Of a stretch of DNA of 64,000 nt, positions 9,027 to 17,336 are shown in pieces. Position numbers and translations under genes: made by a program. The notes beneath the pieces were generated by a model, which searched no databases, was not told the DNA's origin, and saw nothing but the letters and a program-made list of their open reading frames with translations. Source of the stretch: Dysgonomonas sp. 216 (GTDB lineage: Bacteria; Bacteroidota; Bacteroidia; Bacteroidales; Dysgonomonadaceae); contig NZ_QVMM01000001.1 in assembly GCF_010501065.1 (NCBI RefSeq), forward strand, positions 173,083-237,082, in the 5' to 3' direction. Each line of letters opens with the position of its first letter. Position 1 is the first letter of the stretch.

Positions 9027-10010
9027 TCAGGCTTTTTTATTTAGTTCGTTCTCTATCAAATCAGTAAAAATTGACGTAATATCAATTCCCGCAGCTTTTA
9101 TTTGTTGCGGTATAAAGCTAGTTACTGTCATACCCGGTGTTGTATTAACTTCTAGCAAGTAATAGATATCATCTTTTATTATATAATCGGCTCTGATAAT
9201 ACCTTTTGCTTCTACCAGTCCATACAGTTTTATTGTCTGTTGCTGTATTCGTGCCGTTAATTCGTCACTAATACGAGCTGGTGTTATTTCTTCAACCTGT
9301 CCATTATATTTGGCATTGTAGTCAAAAAAATCGTTAGAGGTAACAACCTCCGTTAATGGCAAAACTGTTATCTGATTGCCAACTTTAAAGCAACCACAGG
9401 TAACTTCTCTCCCCGCAATAAAACTTTCTATTATAACTTCCGATGTTTCGTTAAAAGCTTCTTCTATAGCCGTTTGTAAATCTTCAATCTTTTTCACCTT
9501 AAATGTGGCGAAACTAGAACCTCCGGTATTCGGCTTCACAAACATCGGAAACTTTAAGGTTTCGGCTATCTCGTTAATATCATATACATCCCCCGGTTTT
9601 AATATAATCGATTCGGCAACATGTACTCCAAAATTTTTGAGATATTTGTTGCACACATATTTATTCATCGTTAGGGATGCAGCCATAACTCCACATGCCG
9701 AATAAGGAATATTAAGCATATCGAGATATCCCTGCAATTTGCCATCCTCGCCGGGCGTACCATGTATTGTAATATATGCAAAGTCGAAATTTACTTTAGC
9801 ATTATCTATTTCAAAACCAAAATAATTTTTGTCGACTGATAACTCTTCTCCATCTACATCGACAAACCAACCATTATGGTCGATTTTTACCTTATAAACA
9901 TTATACTTGTTTTTATCAATAAAGGAGTATATACCTTGCATGCTCTTTTCCGAAACTACTATTTCGGACGAGTATCCTCCCCAAACAACAGCTATATTTT
10001 TCTTACCCAT
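9027..10010 (-). CDS. ddl: D-alanine--D-alanine ligase
   Basis: ATP-grasp enzyme that makes the D-Ala-D-Ala dipeptide for peptidoglycan. The 327-residue protein starts at ATG 10010 (MGKKNIAVVWGGYSSE). A longer frame to 10091 would overlap rluD by over 75 bp and is rejected. Visible motifs are GGYSSEIVVSEKS (Ddl loop), HGTPGEDGKLQGYLD, FVKPNTGGSS, IESFIAGREVTCG and LLEVNTTPGMT, the last supplying Mg ligands. It begins 4 bp after the rluD stop in a tightly packed envelope operon. Confidence 0.96.
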   Translation of the reverse strand: MGKKNIAVVWGGYSSEIVVSEKSMQGIYSFIDKNKYNVYKVKIDHNGWFVDVDGEELSVDKNYFGFEIDNAKVNFDFAYITIHGTPGEDGKLQGYLDMLNIPYSACGVMAASLTMNKYVCNKYLKNFGVHVAESIILKPGDVYDINEIAETLKFPMFVKPNTGGSSFATFKVKKIEDLQTAIEEAFNETSEVIIESFIAGREVTCGCFKVGNQITVLPLTEVVTSNDFFDYNAKYNGQVEEITPARISDELTARIQQQTIKLYGLVEAKGIIRADYIIKDDIYYLLEVNTTPGMTVTSFIPQQIKAAGIDITSIFTDLIENELNKKA

Positions 10011-10014
10011 AAAA

Positions 10015-11076
10015 TCAAGATTCTCGGTTCGATGTATACTTTCTCCATTTATCCAGCAATTGCTCCATATCGTCAGGCATAGGAGTCTCAAAAATCATCT
10101 TCTCACCGGTACGAGGATGTACAAAGCCCAACATACGGGCATGTAAAGCTTGACGCGGACACACCTGAAAACAATTCTGTACAAATTGTTTATATTTTGT
10201 AAAAGTAGTACCTTTCAGTATATGATCGCCACCATAACGTTCATCGTTAAAAAGTGTATGACCGATGTGTTTCATATGCACGCGTATCTGGTGCGTACGC
10301 CCCGTTTCTAATTCGCACTGAACAAGAGTTACATATCCTAAACGCTCCAACACCTTATAATTAGTAACTGCAGGCTTACCTTGGTCGCCATCAAAGACAG
10401 TCATTTGTAGTCTGTTCTTCACGCTTCTTCCTATATTCCCTTCTATTCGTCCCGAATCACTTTCAATCTGCCCCCAAACAACTGCCAGATATTGACGTTT
10501 TGTAGTTTTATTGAAAAATTGAGCCGACAGATGTGCTTTTGCCGATGCATTTTTTGCAACAACAAGCAGCCCCGATGTATCTTTATCGATACGGTGCACT
10601 AAACCCAGGCGAGGATCTTTAGCATCGTATTCGGGCGAATCCTTTAAACGAAAAGCAATGGCGTTAACCATTGTTCCTGTATAATTTCCATGCCCGGGGT
10701 GGACAACCAATCCCGCCGGTTTATTTATAACCATCAGATCACTATCTTCATAAACGACATCAAGCGGAATATCTTCAGGAATTATTTCGATTTCCCTGCG
10801 AGGGCGATCCATAACAATGGATATAATATCGCAAGGTTTTACTTTGTAGTTAGATTTTACAGGAATTTCGTTAACCAATATACAATTTGCATCGGCAGCA
10901 TCTTGTATGCGCGTACGCGATATGCCCTCGATACGTACCGACAGAAATTTGTCAATACGCATCAAACCTTGCCCTTTATCAGCTACAAAACGATAATGTT
11001 CAAATTTTTCGGACTGATTGTCGAGTTCATCGCCATCATCTGTAACATCTTCTATATCATCAAACGGATCTATCAT
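10015..11076 (-). CDS. rluD: RluA-family 23S rRNA pseudouridine synthase (RluD-like)
   Basis: A 353-residue enzyme with an acidic N-terminal extension (residues 1-25), an S4 RNA-binding domain (about 35-95, MRIDKFLSVRIEGISRTRIQ) and the RluA/RluD catalytic domain. The catalytic Asp lies in the signature LVHRIDKDTSGLLVVAK, and ETGRTHQIRVHM is the second conserved block. The family isomerises uridines in helix 69 of 23S rRNA; whether this copy has exactly RluD specificity is inferred from domain layout. It lies between the PASTA gene (21 bp) and ddl (4 bp). Confidence 0.93.
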   Translation of the reverse strand: MIDPFDDIEDVTDDGDELDNQSEKFEHYRFVADKGQGLMRIDKFLSVRIEGISRTRIQDAADANCILVNEIPVKSNYKVKPCDIISIVMDRPRREIEIIPEDIPLDVVYEDSDLMVINKPAGLVVHPGHGNYTGTMVNAIAFRLKDSPEYDAKDPRLGLVHRIDKDTSGLLVVAKNASAKAHLSAQFFNKTTKRQYLAVVWGQIESDSGRIEGNIGRSVKNRLQMTVFDGDQGKPAVTNYKVLERLGYVTLVQCELETGRTHQIRVHMKHIGHTLFNDERYGGDHILKGTTFTKYKQFVQNCFQVCPRQALHARMLGFVHPRTGEKMIFETPMPDDMEQLLDKWRKYTSNRES

Positions 11077-11097
11077 TATATAAATCGAATATGCAGC

Positions 11098-11694
11098 TTA
11101 TTCTGAATCAACATGTATACTATCGGAGTCATTTTCATCGGAAGACTCAAGGCCTCCGGCTCCTACTTTTAAATTGAGCACCGACCCTTTCGGGATTTCC
11201 TGTCCAGCAACTAATGGCCGTCCTTTAAATTCGGCACCCATAACCAGATCTCTATATTCTGACGGAACTTCCTTTATATGTATCTTTGTAAATCCAAGCG
11301 CATTTAAAAGAGCTACAGCTTGCCGCTGCGACAAATCTTCAAGATTTGGCATTTTCACTAGTTGTTCCGATTTTGCTTGTACAATAAGGTAAATTGTACG
11401 ATCTTCTTTCACTTTCGAATTTTCCTTAGGAACTTGTTCTAATACCGAACCGGGAACGCCTCGTTTTTCGTATATAGAATCAACCACCTCATAGTTCAGA
11501 TTTGAAGAATTAAGGATTGCCGCAACCTCTTCAACCTGCAAACCTTTCAGCACAGGCACAGTTACGCTTTCATTGTGTTTGGTATAGGCATTAAGCCAAA
11601 TCAATACTCCTGCTATAATAACTGTCAATAATATTACCATTATCAACAGATTTTTCACATATATGTTTCCTATTATTTTTTTTACAAATCCCAT
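11098..11694 (-). CDS. PASTA-domain membrane-anchored protein
   Basis: A 198-residue protein with a short cytoplasmic N-terminus, one transmembrane helix (about 16-34) and an external part with two full PASTA domains: VTVPVLKGLQVEEVAAIL... and MPNLEDLSQRQAVALLNALG..., plus a third partial repeat ending in LKVGAG. It has no kinase domain, unlike PknB/PASTA kinases. PASTA domains bind peptidoglycan or beta-lactams in other bacteria. As first gene of the operon PASTA-rluD-ddl-acyltransferase it probably has a cell-wall role. The Asp/Ser-rich tail is not assigned. Confidence 0.88.
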   Translation of the reverse strand: MGFVKKIIGNIYVKNLLIMVILLTVIIAGVLIWLNAYTKHNESVTVPVLKGLQVEEVAAILNSSNLNYEVVDSIYEKRGVPGSVLEQVPKENSKVKEDRTIYLIVQAKSEQLVKMPNLEDLSQRQAVALLNALGFTKIHIKEVPSEYRDLVMGAEFKGRPLVAGQEIPKGSVLNLKVGAGGLESSDENDSDSIHVDSE

Positions 11695-11714
11695 TTTTAT
11701 ACACGTTCAAACTG

Positions 11715-11722
11715 CAAAAGTA
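11715..11722 (-). promoter_or_regulatory. -7 promoter box for PASTA-rluD-ddl operon
   Basis: Minus-strand TACTTTTG (TAnnTTTG), 20 bp before the PASTA-protein ATG. No good TTTG element is seen upstream. Confidence 0.45.
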
Positions 11723-11777
11723 TTAAAAATACTAACAATAGCAGTTAATTACCCTCCATGTTTTACTTAAAAATGAA

Positions 11778-11804
11778 TAACCAGCCTTATCATTAGGCTG
11801 GTTA
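11778..11804 (-). terminator. Intrinsic terminator after lrp-type regulator
   Basis: A 10-bp perfect stem (arms 11778-11787 and 11795-11804, containing AACCAGCCT/AGGCTGGTT) with a 7-nt loop. On the minus strand it is followed by ATTCATTTTT. It lies 25 bp beyond the regulator stop codon. Confidence 0.75.
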
Positions 11805-11829
11805 CTATATATAAAACACTGATGTACAA

Positions 11830-12294
11830 TCACTCCGGCTTAGATATAGGTATCTGTCTTTTCACTCCCTGACTAAGCGAAATCATAGTTTCGGTAGCCG
11901 AAACACCCGGTATTTCCTGAATCTTATTATTCAACAAATCCATCAAATGCTCATTATCTCGCGCATAAAGCTTTATAAGTATAGTATAAGGTCCTGTAGT
12001 GAAATGAGACTCCACTACTTCGGGTATTTTATCTAGTTCGGGAATTACAGTTTTATACATCGATCCTTTTTCGAGTTTTACCCCAATATAGGTGCAGGTA
12101 TTATATCCTAAAACTTTAGGATTGATAATGTATCCCGAACCTACAATTACTTTCATCTCGATCATGCGCTGTACCCTTTGATGAATGGCTGCCCGAGACA
12201 CTCCACATTCCAAAGCTACATCTTTGAACGGAATTCTGGCATTCTGCGAGATAATTTCCAGAATTTTCTTATCCAGCTTATCAATTTTATCCAT
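11830..12294 (-). CDS. Lrp/AsnC family transcriptional regulator
   Basis: A 154-residue DNA-binding protein with the standard two-part structure. Residues 1-60 form a winged helix-turn-helix (LDKKILEIISQNARIPFKDVALECGVSRAAIHQRV), and 68-150 form the RAM ligand-binding domain (TCTYIGVKLE..., HFTTGPYTILIKLYA...). Such regulators sense amino acids and control transport or catabolism genes. It has its own -7 box and terminator, so it is a single-gene unit. Targets cannot be inferred from neighbours, which are FKBP and cell-wall genes. Confidence 0.93.
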   Translation of the reverse strand: MDKIDKLDKKILEIISQNARIPFKDVALECGVSRAAIHQRVQRMIEMKVIVGSGYIINPKVLGYNTCTYIGVKLEKGSMYKTVIPELDKIPEVVESHFTTGPYTILIKLYARDNEHLMDLLNNKIQEIPGVSATETMISLSQGVKRQIPISKPE

Positions 12295-12323
12295 AATACT
12301 GTTATTTTTCTTTTATTTTGTAC

Positions 12324-12331
12324 CAAATATA
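12324..12331 (-). promoter_or_regulatory. -7 promoter box for Lrp-type regulator
   Basis: Minus-strand TATATTTG (TAnnTTTG), 29 bp upstream of the regulator ATG. The upstream TTTG element is not conserved. Confidence 0.45.
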
Positions 12332-12387
12332 TACATTTCTTTTTAATATGCTATATTTTTCAAGAAAAATCTTACAATACCAATAAA

Positions 12388-12414
12388 AAAGAGGAAGAAA
12401 ACATCCCCCTCTTT
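12388..12414 (-). terminator. Intrinsic terminator after FKBP lipoprotein gene
   Basis: A 7-bp stem AAAGAGG/CCTCTTT (12388-12394 and 12408-12414) with a 13-nt loop. On the minus strand an uninterrupted T-run follows. It lies 25 bp after the FKBP stop. Confidence 0.65.
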
Positions 12415-12439
12415 CGCTTTTTAATATCAAAATGTTATT

Positions 12440-13453
12440 TTACTTGTCAGCCTTTACTATCTCCAAAAGTTCAACTTCGAAGATAAGAGTAGAGAATGGA
12501 GGTATTTTTCCGGCTTCTCTCGAACCGTAACCGAGTTCGTAAGGAACATAAACCACCCATTTAGAACCTACAGGCATCAACATCAACGCCTCTGTCCATC
12601 CCGGAATAACTTGCCCAACACCAAAAGTTGTTGGTTCTTTTCTTTCTATGCTACTATCAAAAACAGTCCCGTCAACAAGAGTTCCGTGATAATGAACTTT
12701 AACCCTGTCACTTCTTACAGGCTTGTCTCCTTTTCCTTCTTTTAGAATTTTATACTGAAGACCGCTAGGTAATGAAACAACTCCTTCTTTCGCAGCATTG
12801 TCGGCAAGCCATTTTTTATCTTCTGCTATTTTAGGAGCATATTCTTTTTCCATTTCTTCTTCTTTTTTCTTTCTATCCAGCTCTTGTACCATTCGCATTT
12901 TGTTTTCGTAAACCACTTGAGGATTTTCAACAAGCGGCTTTTCTTTTTTAAGAACACTAACTGCTCCTGCTAAAAGAAGATCTGCATCCAATTGGTTTTC
13001 ATCACCGTCAAAAGCTTGTTTCGAAAGGTTACCAGCCATCATTTTCAACTGTCCGCCAATCTCCACACCTCTTTGGTATGCAGCTTTATCTTTACCAACG
13101 CTCATTCCGGCTTTAAGCCCGGAAATAAAGTCGCTCATATTTTTAGCATTCGTTTTCTGAACCGAATCTATTTTCGCTATTAATTCTTTTTCTAGCTGAA
13201 GTTTTTTATCAGCATTTTCCTCTGCCTTTATTCTATCGGCATATTCAAATCTAAGTTGAACTGTGTCTGTCAACACTCCGATTTGAGACAAATACTGAGG
13301 TAAGCCCTGAGATGCAACATTTACCCCATAAGTGTAAGCCAACGTATCGGCATCCGACTTTAAAGGAACGTTAGTTGTTACAGAACTTCCTCCGTCGCAC
13401 GAAACCGCAAAAATTGCGATAGCGCTCATTACAAATAATTGAATTTTTTTCAT
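12440..13453 (-). CDS. FKBP-type peptidyl-prolyl isomerase, lipoprotein
   Basis: A 337-residue FkpA/Mip-like prolyl isomerase. The N-terminus is a lipoprotein signal (MKKIQLFVMSAIAIFAVSC, lipobox VSC, then DGGS). A helical dimerisation region spans about residues 35-215, with a strongly charged coiled-coil-like stretch (RKKKEEEMEKEYAPK). The FKBP domain follows (LPSGLQYKILKEGKG, KVHYHGTLVDGTVFDSS, FGVGQVIPGW, YGSREAGKIPPFSTLIFEVEL). It should act as an envelope folding chaperone. The next gene upstream encodes a second FKBP lacking a signal, 28 bp away. Confidence 0.94.
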   Translation of the reverse strand: MKKIQLFVMSAIAIFAVSCDGGSSVTTNVPLKSDADTLAYTYGVNVASQGLPQYLSQIGVLTDTVQLRFEYADRIKAEENADKKLQLEKELIAKIDSVQKTNAKNMSDFISGLKAGMSVGKDKAAYQRGVEIGGQLKMMAGNLSKQAFDGDENQLDADLLLAGAVSVLKKEKPLVENPQVVYENKMRMVQELDRKKKEEEMEKEYAPKIAEDKKWLADNAAKEGVVSLPSGLQYKILKEGKGDKPVRSDRVKVHYHGTLVDGTVFDSSIERKEPTTFGVGQVIPGWTEALMLMPVGSKWVVYVPYELGYGSREAGKIPPFSTLIFEVELLEIVKADK

Positions 13454-13481
13454 TAGTCTGATTATTTTTAGGTTTATCTAA

Positions 13482-14066
13482 TTAAATTATATCCAAAAGT
13501 TCAACTTCGAAAACAAGAGCCGAGTTAGGCTCAATAGCCTGACCTGCACCCGATTTACCATAAGCTAAGTCGGAAGGAATGAACAATTTCCATTTCGAAC
13601 CCACAGGCATTAATTGGAGAGCTTCAACCCATCCTTTTATAACCTGTGTTACACCAAATGTTGCAGGAGTTCCACGTTCGACACTGCTATCAAATACTTT
13701 TCCATCGATAAGCGTTCCGTGATAATGAACTTTAACCTCATCTGTAGCTACAGGAATTTTTCCTTCTCCCTTTTTTAATATTTCGTACTGTAACCCGCTA
13801 GGCAACACAACTACCCCTTCTCGGTTTTTGTTTATCGCCAAAAACTCTTCTCCTGCCTCAAGGTTTACAGAAAATCTCTCGTCTTGCAATTTAGTGAAAT
13901 AATCATTTATCACTTGTTTGGCTTCGTCATAGCTCATAGCCGGATTAGCATTGTTCAGCACATCTTCTACAGCTTTACTGAATGTAGCCACATCTATTTT
14001 TTTGATACCCGAGCTAAGAAAATTGTTTCCTATACTTAAACCTAAAGCGTAACTTATTTTATCCAT
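13482..14066 (-). CDS. FKBP-type peptidyl-prolyl isomerase, cytoplasmic
   Basis: A 194-residue prolyl isomerase without signal peptide. A short N-terminal Mip-like helical domain (DKISYALGLSIGNNF...) precedes the FKBP domain with LPSGLQYEILKKGEG, VKVHYHGTLIDGKVFDSS, GVTQVIKGW and EPNSALVFEVELLDI. It is about 60% similar by eye to the FKBP domain of the downstream lipoprotein, so the two are probably paralogues, one cytoplasmic and one periplasmic, in a single operon. A -7 box lies upstream. Confidence 0.93.
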   Translation of the reverse strand: MDKISYALGLSIGNNFLSSGIKKIDVATFSKAVEDVLNNANPAMSYDEAKQVINDYFTKLQDERFSVNLEAGEEFLAINKNREGVVVLPSGLQYEILKKGEGKIPVATDEVKVHYHGTLIDGKVFDSSVERGTPATFGVTQVIKGWVEALQLMPVGSKWKLFIPSDLAYGKSGAGQAIEPNSALVFEVELLDII

Positions 14067-14137
14067 AAATAATTAATTAGTATAATCCCCCCTTTACATT
14101 ACAGGGTTAAAACATGATAGCATAATATTATGCTGCG

Positions 14138-14198
14138 CAAAATTAATTGTTTTAAGTTTACATTTAATGTTTTTCAACTACTAAAAAGGGTATATTTG
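14138..14198. promoter_or_regulatory. Divergent promoter region, FKBP genes / sirtuin
   Basis: Two oppositely facing TAnnTTTG boxes occur in the 174-bp gap: TAATTTTG on the minus strand (14145 to 14138) for the FKBP pair, and TATATTTG on the plus strand (14191-14198) for the sirtuin gene. Neither has a clean TTTG element 19 bp upstream. Confidence 0.5.
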
Positions 14199-14240
14199 CA
14201 TATCAGACTGTTAAATGTTATAAAAAAATAGATTTTAAAG

Positions 14241-14927
14241 ATGAAAAAAATAGTGGTTTTGACAGGAGCAGGTATGAGTGCCGAAAGTGGAATTGCAACA
14301 TTTAGGGATTCAGGCGGATTATGGAACCAATATAAAATTGAAGATGTAGCAACCCCCGAAGGCTTTGTTAAAAATCCGCAGCTGGTACTCGATTTTTATA
14401 ACATGAGAAGAAAAGAAACTCTTGCAGCCAAACCCAACTTGGGACATATTGAACTGGCCGAAATGCAAAACGACTACGACATCAGCATTATAACACAGAA
14501 TGTTGACAACTTGCACGAAAAAGCGGGAAGTAAAAAGGTACTTCATCTGCATGGAGAATTGATGAAAGTGCAGTCTACAAAGTACCTCGACCTTATATAT
14601 GAACTGAACGCCGATAATATAGAAATAAACATTGGCGACACCTGCGAAAGAGGTGCACAACTACGCCCATACATAGTATGGTTTGGGGAGGCCGTACCGA
14701 TGATGGAAAACGCTATAAAAACAGTACAAACAGCAGACATATTGGTTGTTATAGGCACATCGCTAAACGTATATCCTGCCGCAGGGTTGATAAACTATGC
14801 TCCTTCGGGAATTCCGGTATATCTTATCGACCCGAATGAGGTAAAAGCGCAAAGGGCAGGTGTAATATATATAAAAAAGGGAGCATCGGAAGGGGTAAAA
14901 GAATTGCGCGAACTATTGCTACAATAA
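14241..14927 (+). CDS. cobB: Sirtuin-family NAD-dependent protein deacylase, zinc-site depleted
   Basis: A 228-residue Sir2 enzyme that removes acyl groups from lysine using NAD. Visible motifs are GAGMSAESGIATFRDS (NAD binding), TQNVDNLHEKAG, the catalytic His104 in HLHGEL, and VIGTSLNVYPAAGL. The class III signature Y-x-x-R is present (Tyr53, Arg56), which in SIRT5/CobB favours succinyl or malonyl lysine. The zinc ribbon is degenerate: after HGEL the first CxxC is absent and only one Cys (DTCERG) remains. It is followed 104 bp later by pyrophosphatase. It is probably active, since NAD and catalytic motifs are intact. Confidence 0.92.
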   Translation: MKKIVVLTGAGMSAESGIATFRDSGGLWNQYKIEDVATPEGFVKNPQLVLDFYNMRRKETLAAKPNLGHIELAEMQNDYDISIITQNVDNLHEKAGSKKVLHLHGELMKVQSTKYLDLIYELNADNIEINIGDTCERGAQLRPYIVWFGEAVPMMENAIKTVQTADILVVIGTSLNVYPAAGLINYAPSGIPVYLIDPNEVKAQRAGVIYIKKGASEGVKELRELLLQ

Positions 14928-15031
14928 CTAAAAGAAAATTAACGGATTTTGAGCACGTCTCATAATTTCATAACTTAGATTTTTGTAAAGACAAAAGAAC
15001 ATAAAACATAATTAAAAACACAAATACTTTT

Positions 15032-15652
15032 ATGGTAAGCAAACATAAAGCGCATCCTTGGCATGGCATTAACATCGGAGACGAAGCTCCCGAAATCGTA
15101 AGAACTTTTATAGAAATCGTACCAACCGACACTGTTAAATATGAAGTTGATAAAGATTCGGGATACCTGTGCATTGACCGCCCTCAAAAATATTCGAACA
15201 TAATTCCTGCATTATATGGATTTATACCGCAAACCTATAGTGGAAAACGTGTTGCCGAACTAAGCAACGCCCGACTCGACAGACACGACATTGTTGGCGA
15301 CAGCGACCCTATTGACATATGCGTACTTACCGAAAAAGACATAACCCACGGCGATGTCATAGTAAAAGCACGTCCCATAGGTGGATTCAGATTGATAGAC
15401 CACGGTCAGGCCGACGACAAATTAATAGCAGTTTTGCATAACGATGCGATATATGGCAATTACCGCGACATATGCGATGTTCCCTTTCAGGTAATAGAAC
15501 GACTGAAGCACTATTTCACCACCTACAAAGACATACCGGGCGACAACGAGCGCAAATGCCTGCTTACACATGTTTACGATGTAGAAGTTGCCTACGAAGT
15601 CATACGACGTTCGATTGAGGACTATCAGGAAAATTATGGCGAAATATATTAA
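15032..15652 (+). CDS. ppa: Inorganic pyrophosphatase (family I)
   Basis: Soluble enzyme hydrolysing pyrophosphate to two phosphates, pulling biosynthetic reactions forward. The 206-residue protein has the family I Mg-binding signature DSDPIDICVL, with KARPIGGFRLID and the PQKYSNIIPALYGFIPQTYSG substrate region. It is slightly longer than bacterial PPases of about 175 residues, with an N-terminal HPWHGINIG extension typical of Bacteroidota forms. It uses the first ATG after a 104-bp gap and may be transcribed together with the downstream DUF4286-ruvC genes, 37 bp away. Confidence 0.95.
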   Translation: MVSKHKAHPWHGINIGDEAPEIVRTFIEIVPTDTVKYEVDKDSGYLCIDRPQKYSNIIPALYGFIPQTYSGKRVAELSNARLDRHDIVGDSDPIDICVLTEKDITHGDVIVKARPIGGFRLIDHGQADDKLIAVLHNDAIYGNYRDICDVPFQVIERLKHYFTTYKDIPGDNERKCLLTHVYDVEVAYEVIRRSIEDYQENYGEIY

Positions 15653-15689
15653 GAACAGAAAAGCCTTCAAACTTAAACCTATAAACTAA

Positions 15690-15998
15690 ATGCTCATATT
15701 CAATACAACTTATCATGTGGAAGATAATGCCCACGACGAATTCTTCAAGCATCTGACACTGATTTATATCCCGAAAGCGGTTTCGAGCGGCTTTTTACAC
15801 AGCCCGTGCTTTTCCTGTATACGTCCACAACACGAACAAAGCGGAAAAAGCTATTCACTACAACTGAAAGTAAAAAACACCGACACTCTGAATCATTGGT
15901 TATCAACAGAAGGAGAACAATTACACAACGAAATTGTAAACAAATTTGGGGAGAAAGTTGTTGGTTTTGTTACTCTGATGGACGAAATAAGTCTGTAA
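15690..15998 (+). CDS. DUF4286-like small protein
   Basis: A 102-residue soluble protein without signal or membrane segments. The pattern ([22 protein letters not shown], a central SFSCIRP segment with Cys, C-terminal [17 protein letters not shown]) matches the small ferredoxin-fold-like DUF4286 family of Bacteroidota (from memory). It sits 4 bp upstream of ruvC, an arrangement known in related genomes. Function is unknown; it has two Cys (CFSC) but too few for a metal cluster. Confidence 0.7.
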   Translation: MLIFNTTYHVEDNAHDEFFKHLTLIYIPKAVSSGFLHSPCFSCIRPQHEQSGKSYSLQLKVKNTDTLNHWLSTEGEQLHNEIVNKFGEKVVGFVTLMDEISL

Positions 15999-16002
15999 AA
16001 AA

Positions 16003-16566
16003 ATGGTAGAGAAGGAACGCATAATATTAGGCATCGACCCCGGAACACAAGTTATGGGATATGGAATACTACGGGTGGTAAACAACAAACCGCAACTAAT
16101 GGCTATGGGCGTTCTGCAACTCAATAAATACGACGACCACTACCTTAAGTTAAGACGTATTTTTGAACGGGTAATAGGTTTGATTGACGAGTTTTTACCC
16201 GACGAACTGGCTATCGAAGCTCCTTTCTTCGGCAAAAATGTACAAAGTATGCTGAAATTGGGACGAGCACAAGGCGTTGCAATGGCAGCCGCCCTGTCGC
16301 GCGATATTCCTATATTCGAATATGCTCCTTTAAAAATAAAGATGTCTATTACCGGTAACGGAAAAGCAGCAAAAGAGCAAGTAGCTTACATGCTTCAAAA
16401 CTATCTGAAAATACCCGACGAAAACATGCTTCCGCAACTGGACGCCACCGACGGGTTAGCTGCCGCCGTTTGTCATTATTTTCAGACCAACAACCCATCG
16501 ACAGACAAAAAATTTACAAGCTGGAAGGATTTCATCAATAAAAATCCGGGAAAGGTAAAAGGATAG
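16003..16566 (+). CDS. ruvC: Crossover junction endodeoxyribonuclease RuvC
   Basis: Resolves Holliday junctions with RuvAB in recombinational repair. The 187 residues contain all catalytic acidic residues: Asp12 in [12 protein letters not shown], Glu72 in [11 protein letters not shown], and Asp147 and Asp150 in [12 protein letters not shown]. The RuvC helix [16 protein letters not shown] is conserved. It starts 4 bp after the DUF4286 gene and ends 6 bp before the GT51-like gene, so all belong to one transcript. ruvA and ruvB are not in the window. Confidence 0.96.
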   Translation: MVEKERIILGIDPGTQVMGYGILRVVNNKPQLMAMGVLQLNKYDDHYLKLRRIFERVIGLIDEFLPDELAIEAPFFGKNVQSMLKLGRAQGVAMAAALSRDIPIFEYAPLKIKMSITGNGKAAKEQVAYMLQNYLKIPDENMLPQLDATDGLAAAVCHYFQTNNPSTDKKFTSWKDFINKNPGKVKG

Positions 16567-16572
16567 GGTTAT

Positions 16573-17334
16573 ATGAAAAATATTTTGAAAATTATTCCGT
16601 GGGGTACTATTCTTCGCATCATCGGTTTGTTATGTGTAGCCTTGTTATTGCTCAGCATGGCATGGGTAGCATATTTCAGTGTGTTTGACGTCACAAAAAC
16701 ACCCCAAATGGCATTTTATAAATTCGATGCCAAAGGCGACAGCCTCAACTTTAAGGTAGAGCATCAGTGGGTACCAATCGATTCTATATCGAGAAACATG
16801 ATAGTAGCAATATTGGCTGCTCAAGATAAAGACTTCTATATTCACGACGGATTTTCCTTGATTAGCGGGGAAGACTCTATTATATCACGTATACCCAACC
16901 ACCACGAAACAATATCGCAGCGCACGGCACATACAGTATTCTTGACAAAAGACGATTCGTGGGTAAAAAACATCCTCGAACCATACTTCACTACTCTCGA
17001 AGAATATTTATGGGGCAAAGACCGCATACTCGAAATCTATCTGAATACTGTATTAACAGGTGATGGTATTTTCGGGGTCGAAGCGGCATCTCAAATTTAT
17101 TTTGGGAAAGGAGCAGGCAACCTTACTCTCAACGAAGCGGCATTCATTGCTTCCACTTTAGAAAACCCCGTATACATTGATATAAACAACCCTTCGGAAG
17201 AGATACTGACTAAACAAAAAGAAATACTTTTGCGCATGGGGTTTATCATGCACATCAAACTCGGTAAAACCCCGATAGACGAAAAAGAGCCTCGTCCTCT
17301 TAAAACCATTAACAAACGTAATTGGAAAGGTTGA
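16573..17334 (+). CDS. GT51 transglycosylase-like protein with degenerate active site
   Basis: A 253-residue membrane protein with one N-terminal helix (about residues 13-35) and a GT51 (MtgA/PBP1 transglycosylase) fold. The last conserved block is good: RILEIYLNTVLTGDGIFGVEAASQIYFGK, with Glu154 kept, then LTLNEAAFIASTLENP. The first motif, normally EDxxFxxHxG, reads QDKDFYIHDG, so the essential general-base Glu is Gln84. The second, normally GxSTITQQ, reads HHETISQR. It is therefore probably catalytically impaired and may be a structural or regulatory paralogue. It sits in the ruvC-lipB transcript. An altered but active enzyme is the alternative. Confidence 0.75.
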   Translation: MKNILKIIPWGTILRIIGLLCVALLLLSMAWVAYFSVFDVTKTPQMAFYKFDAKGDSLNFKVEHQWVPIDSISRNMIVAILAAQDKDFYIHDGFSLISGEDSIISRIPNHHETISQRTAHTVFLTKDDSWVKNILEPYFTTLEEYLWGKDRILEIYLNTVLTGDGIFGVEAASQIYFGKGAGNLTLNEAAFIASTLENPVYIDINNPSEEILTKQKEILLRMGFIMHIKLGKTPIDEKEPRPLKTINKRNWKG

Positions 17335-17336
17335 TT

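Noticed and set aside
10011..10091. Longer ddl start inside rluD
   Set aside because: It would overlap the rluD coding region by over 75 bp and adds residues not found in Ddl; ATG 10010 gives the normal N-terminus.
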